A stretch of DNA of 20,263 bases from an uncultured Oscillospiraceae bacterium (GTDB lineage Bacteria > Bacillota > Clostridia > Oscillospirales > Oscillospiraceae), in assembly GCA_934670025.1 (NCBI GenBank), contig CAKUOS010000039.1, forward strand, positions 1 through 20,263. Direction: 5' to 3'. The translations under genes were made by a program, and so were the position numbers. How positions within the stretch are numbered: the first letter of the stretch is position 1; the number at the start of each line of letters is the position of its first letter. Below the pieces are notes generated by a model that was not told the origin of the DNA, searched no databases, and saw only the letters and a list, made by a program, of their open reading frames with translations. Shown piece by piece: positions 12,672-20,263 of this stretch.

Positions 12672-13109
12672 ATGAAAATCTCAACCAAGGGCCGCTATGC
12701 GCTCAGAATGCTGCTGGATATCGCGCAGCACCAGCAATCGGGCTTCGTCAGCCTGAAGGAGATCGCGCAGCGGCAGGAAATCTCGAAAAAATACCTCGAA
12801 CAGATCATTCCGCTGCTCAGCCGGGCCGCGATCCTGCAAACCTCGCGCGGCTATCAGGGCGGCTACCGCCTCGCGCGCGAGCCGAAGGACTATACGCTCT
12901 ACGAGATCCTGTCGGTCGCCGAGGGGTCGCTTGCGCCGGTGGCGTGTCTCGAACAGACGCCGAACCAGTGCCCGCGCTGCGCCGAATGCGCGACGCTGCC
13001 CGTGTGGGAGGGGCTCGAGCGCGCCATCCGCGGCTATCTCGAGGGGCTGACACTACAGGATGTGCTCGATTTGCAGCAGAGCCGCATTGCCAACGATTAC
13101 GTCATTTAA
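12672..13109 (+). CDS. Rrf2-family transcriptional regulator (145 aa) with four clustered cysteines
   Basis: This is a winged-helix repressor of the Rrf2/IscR/CymR family. Visible: MKISTKGRYALRMLLDIAQH (helix 1), the recognition region SLKEIAQRQEISKKYLEQI (27-45), the wing SRGYQGGYRLAREP (58-71), and the sensor region with Cys92, Cys100, Cys103 and Cys106 (CLEQTPNQCPRCAEC). IscR-type proteins bind an Fe-S cluster through three cysteines in this region, whereas CymR-type lack them. Four Cys with C-x2-C-x2-C spacing therefore suggests a redox- or iron-sensing cluster (inference). GGGAGG lies 7 nt before the ATG at 12672; the longer open frame upstream runs through the repeat and is not coding. 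Neighbours do not include isc/suf genes. The next gene, an M3 peptidase, starts 39 nt downstream and may be co-transcribed. Confidence 0.9.
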   Translation: MKISTKGRYALRMLLDIAQHQQSGFVSLKEIAQRQEISKKYLEQIIPLLSRAAILQTSRGYQGGYRLAREPKDYTLYEILSVAEGSLAPVACLEQTPNQCPRCAECATLPVWEGLERAIRGYLEGLTLQDVLDLQQSRIANDYVI

Positions 13110-13148
13110 ATTTATCATACAGCGGCCCGGCCGCAGAGGAGGAACCTT

Positions 13149-14852
13149 ATGAAATTTTCCCAGATGCCCTATGCGCGTCCCGACCTGGACGCAGTGAAGG
13201 CCGAGTTCGCCGCACTGACCGCGCGGCTGCAAGGCGCGAAGACCTACGCCGAGGCGCACGAGGCCTTCCTCGCCCAGCAGAAGCTGTCGACGCACATCGA
13301 CACCCTCGCCACGCTCTCGAGCGTCCGCAACTCCATCGACACCCGCGACAAGTTCTATGACGCCGAGGAGCAGTTCTGGAACGAGGCTGGCCCCGAACTG
13401 CGCGCCTATGACGACGCATGGACCGCGGCGATGCTCGAAAGCCCGTTCCGCAAGGACTTTGCGGCGGAATACGGCGATCTGATGTTCGTCAACGCCGAGA
13501 TCGACCGCAAGGCCTTCTCTCCCGCGATCGTCGGGGAGCTGAAGCAGGAAAACCAGCTTGTGCAGGACTATCAGAAGCTCATCGCCGGCGCGCAGATCGA
13601 ATTTGAGGGCGGAACCTACACCATCTCGCAGCTGTCTCCGTTCAAAAACGACCCCGACGACGCGCGCCGACTTGCCGCGTGGCAGGCCGAGGGCGGCTGG
13701 TACAAGGCGCATCAGGCAGAGCTGGACGATATTTACGACAAGCTCGTGCATCTGCGCGACGCGATGGGCCGCAAGCTCGGCTACGACGGCTATACGCAGA
13801 TGGGCTATTACCGCATGAAGCGCAACTGCTATACGAAGGCCGACGTGGAAAAGTTCCGCGCCGCAGTCGTCAAATATCTCGTGCCCGTGGCCGACAGCAT
13901 CTACCGCGCGCAGGCCGAGCGTCTCGGCAAGCAGTATCCCATGAGCTTCGCGGACAACGCGCTCTCGTTCCGCAGCGGCAACCCGAAGCCGTGCGGCACG
14001 CCCGACGACATTCTCGCGCAGGGCAGGCGGTTCTACGAAGCGCTGTCCCCCGAGACGGGCGAATTCTTCAACACCATGCTCGATAACGAGCTGCTGGACG
14101 TGCTCTCGACGCCGGGCAAGCGCGCCGGCGGCTACTGCACGTCGCTCGGCGACTATCAGGTGCCGTTCATTTTCGCCAACTTCAACGGCACGCAGCACGA
14201 CGTCGAGGTCGTCACGCACGAGGCCGGCCACGCCTTCGCCGCGTGGATGAACCGCGCGCGTGTGCCGCATGAGACGATCTGGCCGAGTCTCGAGGCGTGC
14301 GAGGTGCACTCGATGTCGATGGAATTTTTCGCATGGCCGTGGGCCGAGGGCTTCTTCGGCGCGGACACGCGCAAGTTCTATTACACGCATCTGGCAAGCG
14401 CGCTGACGTTCATCCCCTACGGCACGATGGTCGACCATTTCCAGCACGTCGTCTACGAAAAGCCCGATCTGACGCCGAAGGAGCGTCACGCGGTGTGGAA
14501 GGAGCTGCTGGGCGTATATATGCCGTGGATGAAGCTCGACGGGCAGATCCCGTTCTACGCCGACGGCGAGGGCTGGCAGCGGCAGCTGCACATCTATGTG
14601 AACCCGTTCTACTACATCGACTACTGTCTGGCGCAGACCGTCGCGCTGCAATTCTGGGCGCGCATCCAGAAGGACAAGGACGATGCGTGGAAGCACTACA
14701 TGGCCTACACCAAGCAGGGCGGCAGCCGCGTATTCACGGAGCTTCTGAAAAACGCGGGGCTTGACAGCCCGTTTGAGGAAAGCTGCCTGCGCGGCGTGTG
14801 CGAGCAGGCCAAGGCCTGGCTCGACAGCTACGACCTGACGGGACTCGCATAA
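13149..14852 (+). CDS. M3-family oligoendopeptidase (567 aa)
   Basis: This is a cytosolic zinc metallopeptidase of family M3 (PepF/thimet-like) that cleaves short peptides. The zinc motif HEAGH is at 357-361 (THEAGHAF), and the third ligand is probably Glu385 in EACEVHSMSMEFF, 24 residues further on. The C-terminal domain has the usual motifs for the closed peptide channel: YYTHLASALTFIPYG, DGEGWQRQLHIYVNPFYYIDYCLAQ. It has no signal peptide and is of normal length for the 560-600 aa bacterial M3 group. GAGGAGG lies 6 nt before the ATG. It follows the Rrf2 gene closely and ends before a strong terminator; an Rrf2-oligopeptidase pair could link peptide turnover to redox or cysteine state, but that is speculation. 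Confidence 0.93.
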   Translation: MKFSQMPYARPDLDAVKAEFAALTARLQGAKTYAEAHEAFLAQQKLSTHIDTLATLSSVRNSIDTRDKFYDAEEQFWNEAGPELRAYDDAWTAAMLESPFRKDFAAEYGDLMFVNAEIDRKAFSPAIVGELKQENQLVQDYQKLIAGAQIEFEGGTYTISQLSPFKNDPDDARRLAAWQAEGGWYKAHQAELDDIYDKLVHLRDAMGRKLGYDGYTQMGYYRMKRNCYTKADVEKFRAAVVKYLVPVADSIYRAQAERLGKQYPMSFADNALSFRSGNPKPCGTPDDILAQGRRFYEALSPETGEFFNTMLDNELLDVLSTPGKRAGGYCTSLGDYQVPFIFANFNGTQHDVEVVTHEAGHAFAAWMNRARVPHETIWPSLEACEVHSMSMEFFAWPWAEGFFGADTRKFYYTHLASALTFIPYGTMVDHFQHVVYEKPDLTPKERHAVWKELLGVYMPWMKLDGQIPFYADGEGWQRQLHIYVNPFYYIDYCLAQTVALQFWARIQKDKDDAWKHYMAYTKQGGSRVFTELLKNAGLDSPFEESCLRGVCEQAKAWLDSYDLTGLA

Positions 14853-14870
14853 CGCGGAAAAATAAGATAC

Positions 14871-14906
14871 AAAAATCGCCCGGAACGCAGGCTCCGGGCG
14901 ATTTTT
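14871..14906 (+). terminator. Terminator after the oligoendopeptidase
   Basis: A 14-bp stem AAAAATCGCCCGGA / TCCGGGCGATTTTT with an 8-nt loop. A/T-runs on both sides let it work in both directions. It begins 18 nt after the stop codon. Confidence 0.9.
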
Positions 14907-14919
14907 CTGTCGGGAGGCA

Positions 14920-14952
14920 CAAAAAACCGGCGGATCGAGATGATCTGCCGGT
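14920..14952 (-). terminator. Leftward terminator-like hairpin upstream of rpoB
   Basis: An 11-bp stem ACCGGCGGATC / GATCTGCCGGT (14926-14936 and 14942-14952; one G-T pair) is preceded on the plus strand by seven A (14920-14926), i.e. a T-run on the minus strand. On the plus strand it lacks a T-run. No minus-strand gene is near. Confidence 0.6.
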
Positions 14953-14990
14953 GTCAACACGAAATATTCAACAAAAATGCGGATGGAGAA

Positions 14991-15019
14991 TTGACATTGC
15001 GGACAAAAGCTGGTAGAAT
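14991..15019 (+). promoter_or_regulatory. rpoB-rpoC promoter
   Basis: A consensus TTGACA (14991-14996), a 17-nt spacer, and TAGAAT (15014-15019) preceded by TGG (extended -10). This is a strong promoter placed about 150 nt before rpoB, as expected for an essential operon. Confidence 0.85.
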
Positions 15020-15025
15020 GTAAGT

Positions 15026-15170
15026 CCATAATGCCTGCATAGGGCCATTCGCAACTTTCACCACTATCTATGGTGATTATAGCACCGGGGATGCGCGCCT
15101 GCAAGCAGGAAAAATAAGTTTTAAACAACGCAACCGTGCGTATCATAACAGAAAGGCGTGATGAAGTTTC
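15026..15170 (+). promoter_or_regulatory. rpoB leader RNA with alternative hairpins
   Basis: About 145 nt of untranslated leader. CACC at 15059-15062 can pair with GGTG at 15072-15075, or the same GGTG can pair with CACC at 15083-15086, so the two folds exclude each other. A CCTGC/GCAGG hairpin follows (15098-15109). A weak second promoter (TTTCAC 15056, TATAGC 15078) is also possible. No terminator T-run or known riboswitch motif is recognised. The ribosome site AAAGG is an unusual 14 nt before the ATG. Confidence 0.4.
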
Positions 15171-18100
15171 ATGGCGATCACGAAAGATGTCATGATGGGC
15201 AAGACGCTCCGCAAGAGCTTTGCCAAGCAGGAACAGATCCTGCAGCTGCCGAATATGCTCAAGATCCAGAAGGATTCTTACGAGTGGTTCCTGCGCGAGG
15301 GTCTGCGCGAGGTGTTCCGCGACGTCGACACCATTACCGACTACACCGGCAATCTGGAGCTCAGCTTCCTCGATTACTCCATGAACGAGCCGCCCAAGTA
15401 CTCCGTCGAGGAGTGCAAGGAGCGCGACGCGACGTATGCCAAGCCCATCAAGGTCCGCGTGCGTCTGCATAACAAGGAGACCGACGAGATCAAGGAGCAG
15501 GAGATCTTCATGGGCGATTTCCCGCTCATGACCAACGGCGGCACCTTCGTCATCAACGGCGCAGAGCGCGTCATCGTCTCGCAGATCGTCCGCAGCCCCG
15601 GCGTCTACTTCGGCGACGAGGTCGACAAGGCCGACCAGCACATCTATTCCGCGACCGTCATCCCGTACCGCGGCGCATGGCTCGAGTACGAGACGGACTA
15701 CAACAACGTCTTCTGGGTCCGCATCGACAAAAACCGCAAGCTGCCCATCACGTGCCTCATCCGCGCGCTCGGCGTGGCCACCGACGGCCAGATCACCGAG
15801 ATGTTCGGCGAGGATCCGCTCATCAAGGCCACGATGGAAAAGGATCCGTGCAAGACGCGCGAGGAATCCCTGCTTGAGATCTACCGCCGTCTGCGTCCGG
15901 GCGAACCGCCCACGGTCGAAAGCTCCGAGAGCTACATCGAGGCGCTGTTCTTCGACGCGCGCCGCTACGACGTGAGCAAGGTCGGCCGCTATAAGTTCAA
16001 CAAAAAGCTCGACATCTGGAGCCGCCTGAGCGGCCAGACGCTCGCGCAGCCCGTCACCGACCCCATGACCGGCGAGATCATCGCCATGCCCGGCGACACC
16101 ATCAACCGCGACAAGGCGCACGAGATCTCCCGCCGCGGCGTCAGCCGCGCCGTCATCGACGTGAACGGCCGCGAGGCCGTCGTGTTCTCCAACGGCATGG
16201 TCGACATGGCGCAGTTCGTCGATTTTGACCCGGAACAGTACGGCGTCAAGGAGAAGGTCTGCTTCAACGTCCTGCGCGAAATGCTCGAAACGGTCCCGGC
16301 CGACGGCTGGGAAGAGGCCATCGAGGCCCGCCGCGACGAGCTCATCCCGAAGCACATCACCAGAGACGATATCCTCGCCTCCATCAACTATCTTTGCTGC
16401 ATGGTGCAGGGCGCGGGCACGAAGGACGACATCGACCATCTCGGCAACCGCCGTCTGCGCTGCGTGGGCGAACTGCTGCAAAACCAGTTCCGCGTCGGCT
16501 TCACCCGTCTCGAGCGCGTCATCCGCGAGCGCATGACCATTCAGGATCTCGACGTCGTCACGCCGCAGAGCCTCATCAACATCCGTCCCGTGACCGCGGT
16601 CATCAAGGAGTTCTTCGGCTCGTCTCCGCTGTCGCAGTTCATGGATCAGAACAACCCGCTGGCAGAGCTGACGCACAAGCGCCGTCTGTCCGCGCTCGGC
16701 CCGGGCGGTCTGTCGCGGGAACGCGCATCGTTCGACGTCCGGGATATCCACTACACGCACTACGGCCGTATGTGCCCGATCGAGACGCCTGAAGGCCCGA
16801 ACATCGGCCTGATCAACTATCTGGCGTCCTATGCGAAGATCAACGAATACGGCTTTATCGAAGCGCCGTTCCGCAAGGTCGACAAGACGACCGGCCAGGT
16901 CACCGACATCGTCGAGTACATGACCGCCGACGTCGAGGACGACTATTACGTCGCGCAGGCTGCCGAGCCGCTCGACGAAAACCGCTGCTTCAGGAACGCG
17001 CGCGTCATCTGCCGCCACCGCGACGAGATCATCTCCGTCGAGCGCGAACTGATCGACTACATCGACGTCTCCCCGAACATGATGACCTCCATCGCAACGG
17101 CGTTCATCCCGTTCCTGGAAAACGACGACGCCAACCGCGCGCTGATGGGCGCGAATATGCAGCGTCAGGCCGTGCCGCTGATGGTCACGGAGGCCCCGAT
17201 CGTCGCCACCGGCATCGAGCACAAGTGCGCGGTCGACTCCGAGGTCTGCATCACGGCCAAGGGCCCGGGCGTCATCACCCGCGTGTCCGCAACGAACGTC
17301 TCCGTCAGCTATGACGACGGCAACACCGCCGACTATACGCTCACGAAGTTCGCACGCTCCAACCAGGGCACCTGCATCAACCAGCGCCCGATCGTCACGG
17401 TCGGCGAGCGCGTGGAAGAAGGACAGGTCATCGCCGACGGCCCGGCCTGCTCGCAGGGCGAGATCGCGCTCGGCAAGAATGTGCTCATCGGCTTCATGAC
17501 GTGGGAAGGCTATAACTACGAAGACGCGATCCTGCTCAACGAGCGTCTGGTCCGCGAGGACGTGTTCACCTCCATCCACATCGAAGAGTATGAGACGGAA
17601 TCCCGCGATACCAAGCTCGGCATGGAAGAGATCACGCGCGACATTCCGAATGTCGGCGAGGATACGCTCAAGGATCTCGACGAAAACGGCATCATCCGCA
17701 TCGGCGCGGAGGTCACCTCCGGTGATTACCTCGTCGGCAAGGTCACGCCGAAGGGCGAGACGGAGCTGACCGCGGAAGAGCGTCTGCTGCGCGCCATCTT
17801 CGGCGAAAAGGCAAGAGAAGTCCGCGATTCGTCTCTGAAGGTCCCGCACGGCGAGGCCGGCATCATCGTGGACGTCAAGACCTTCACTCGTGAAAACGGC
17901 GACGAGCTGGCTCCGGGCGTCAACAAGGTCGTGCGCGTCTATATCGCGCAGAAGCGTAAGATCTCCGTCGGCGACAAGATGGCCGGCCGTCACGGCAACA
18001 AGGGCGTCGTGTCGCGCATCCTGCCGCAGGAGGATATGCCCTTCCTGCCCGACGGCACGCCGCTGGATATCGTTCTGAACCCGCTGGGCGTTCCGTCCCG

Positions 18101-18881
18101 TATGAACATCGGTCAGGTTCTGGAGGTCCATCTGGGCTACGCGGCGCACGCGCTGGGCTGGAAGGTCGCAACGCCGATCTTCAACGGCGCGAACGAACGC
18201 GAGATCCGCGAACTTCTGAAGCAGGGCGGCGTCGCCGAAGACGGCAAGACCGTCCTCTATGACGGCCGCACCGGCGAGCCGTTCGATCAGCGCGTCACGG
18301 TCGGCTATCCGTACTACCTGAAGCTGCACCATCTGGTCGACGATAAGATCCACGCGCGTTCCACCGGTCCGTACTCCCTTGTCACGCAGCAGCCGCTCGG
18401 CGGCAAGGCACAGTTCGGCGGCCAGCGCTTCGGCGAAATGGAAGTCTGGGCCCTCGAGGCCTACGGCGCGGCGTATACGCTCCAGGAAATCCTGACCGTC
18501 AAGTCCGACGACGTCACCGGCCGTGTCAAGACGTACGAAGCCATCGTCAAGGGCCACAACGTCCCGACGCCGGGCGTGCCCGAATCGTTCAAGGTCCTCG
18601 TCAAGGAGCTCCAGTCGCTGTGTCTGGACGTCAAGATCCTCGACGAAAACGGCGAAGAGGCCGATCTGCGCGACGATGACGACGATGATTCCATCTACGG
18701 CGCCGGCGGCAAGGCGCTGCCCGAGGAGGAGATCTCCATGGACGACGAGCTGCCCGGCGGCAAGGACGTCGACGCCGACGAGGCGGCCGATGCAGGCTTC
18801 GAAATTCAGGACGAGGACGACGTGTTCGGTCTGCTGAACGACAGCTACACCATGGACTCCGATGATTCGGAGAATGTATAA
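15171..18881 (+). CDS. rpoB: RNA polymerase beta subunit (1236 aa)
   Basis: This is a catalytic-core subunit of RNA polymerase. Recognisable segments: N-terminus [45 protein letters not shown], the rifampicin pocket at 481-510 ([16 protein letters not shown] then [14 protein letters not shown]), [22 protein letters not shown], the [18 protein letters not shown] segment, [15 protein letters not shown], and the C-terminal [24 protein letters not shown]. Rifampicin-contact residues (E. coli D516, H526, S531, here D492, H502, S507) are wild type, so sensitivity is predicted; E. coli Q510 is Pro486. An extra acidic, disordered tail (about 1163-1236, rich in Asp/Glu) follows the conserved end. An in-frame TGA just upstream fixes the ATG at 15171. 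rplJ-rplL do not precede it. Confidence 0.98.
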   Translation: MAITKDVMMGKTLRKSFAKQEQILQLPNMLKIQKDSYEWFLREGLREVFRDVDTITDYTGNLELSFLDYSMNEPPKYSVEECKERDATYAKPIKVRVRLHNKETDEIKEQEIFMGDFPLMTNGGTFVINGAERVIVSQIVRSPGVYFGDEVDKADQHIYSATVIPYRGAWLEYETDYNNVFWVRIDKNRKLPITCLIRALGVATDGQITEMFGEDPLIKATMEKDPCKTREESLLEIYRRLRPGEPPTVESSESYIEALFFDARRYDVSKVGRYKFNKKLDIWSRLSGQTLAQPVTDPMTGEIIAMPGDTINRDKAHEISRRGVSRAVIDVNGREAVVFSNGMVDMAQFVDFDPEQYGVKEKVCFNVLREMLETVPADGWEEAIEARRDELIPKHITRDDILASINYLCCMVQGAGTKDDIDHLGNRRLRCVGELLQNQFRVGFTRLERVIRERMTIQDLDVVTPQSLINIRPVTAVIKEFFGSSPLSQFMDQNNPLAELTHKRRLSALGPGGLSRERASFDVRDIHYTHYGRMCPIETPEGPNIGLINYLASYAKINEYGFIEAPFRKVDKTTGQVTDIVEYMTADVEDDYYVAQAAEPLDENRCFRNARVICRHRDEIISVERELIDYIDVSPNMMTSIATAFIPFLENDDANRALMGANMQRQAVPLMVTEAPIVATGIEHKCAVDSEVCITAKGPGVITRVSATNVSVSYDDGNTADYTLTKFARSNQGTCINQRPIVTVGERVEEGQVIADGPACSQGEIALGKNVLIGFMTWEGYNYEDAILLNERLVREDVFTSIHIEEYETESRDTKLGMEEITRDIPNVGEDTLKDLDENGIIRIGAEVTSGDYLVGKVTPKGETELTAEERLLRAIFGEKAREVRDSSLKVPHGEAGIIVDVKTFTRENGDELAPGVNKVVRVYIAQKRKISVGDKMAGRHGNKGVVSRILPQEDMPFLPDGTPLDIVLNPLGVPSRMNIGQVLEVHLGYAAHALGWKVATPIFNGANEREIRELLKQGGVAEDGKTVLYDGRTGEPFDQRVTVGYPYYLKLHHLVDDKIHARSTGPYSLVTQQPLGGKAQFGGQRFGEMEVWALEAYGAAYTLQEILTVKSDDVTGRVKTYEAIVKGHNVPTPGVPESFKVLVKELQSLCLDVKILDENGEEADLRDDDDDDSIYGAGGKALPEEEISMDDELPGGKDVDADEAADAGFEIQDEDDVFGLLNDSYTMDSDDSENV

Positions 18882-20263
<1,382 letters not shown>

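Noticed and set aside
15158..15472. A 104-codon frame overlapping the rpoB start in another register
   Set aside because: Its translation has no features, and the overlapping rpoB frame is unmistakable, although its start is closer to the ribosome site.

Overview
The window joins two kinds of DNA. Positions 1 to about 5,620 (up to about 5,780) are the right-hand end of a temperate-phage-like element. The rest is chromosomal core sequence from a GC-rich member of the Clostridia. Protein style (acidic-tailed RpoB, short Rrf2 regulator, M3 oligoendopeptidase, divergent PurA), frequent AGGAGG ribosome sites, and two families of structured intergenic repeats suggest an Oscillospiraceae-like gut bacterium. 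That assignment is inference from style, not from a database search. The phage part, especially 2,870-4,400, is visibly richer in A/T than the core.

Phage region. The leftward operon runs from a Cro-like regulator (3096) through a 20-residue micro-ORF, an excisionase-like HTH protein, two unknown small proteins, a DUF1351 protein and RecT. It ends with the first 15 codons of an MBL-fold hydrolase cut by the window edge. Most genes overlap by a few bases. Facing it is the lysogeny side on the + strand: a short CI-like repressor (3256-3603), a lipoprotein (3825-4370) and a tyrosine integrase (4424-5620). Three 7-5-7 palindromes (TGTAGAT-N5-ATCTACA type) and two divergent promoters form the genetic switch. 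The most unusual item is a compact minus-strand transcription unit overlapping the 3' part of the repressor gene. It has a consensus extended -10 promoter (3747-3752), a 46-codon ORF (3706 to 3566) whose C-terminal helix resembles the repressor's own tail, and a textbook terminator that lies inside the repressor coding sequence (3494 to 3460).

Junction. Between the integrase and hpt lie the probable phage/chromosome boundary, a strong terminator, a perfect 27-nt inverted repeat pair, and the hpt terminator.

Core region. hpt (minus) and purA-purB (plus) are divergent purine genes, with a PurBox-like cluster between their promoters. Next come a membrane-anchored metallophosphoesterase, a MATE transporter, a hairpin-rich repeat block, an Rrf2 regulator with four clustered cysteines followed by an M3 oligoendopeptidase, and rpoB-rpoC. 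rpoB has its own consensus promoter and a leader of about 145 nt. The usual upstream rplJ-rplL genes are absent. rpoC runs off the right edge just after the NADFDGD active-site motif.

I ran no alignments or database searches. Family names come from recognised motifs and gene order.
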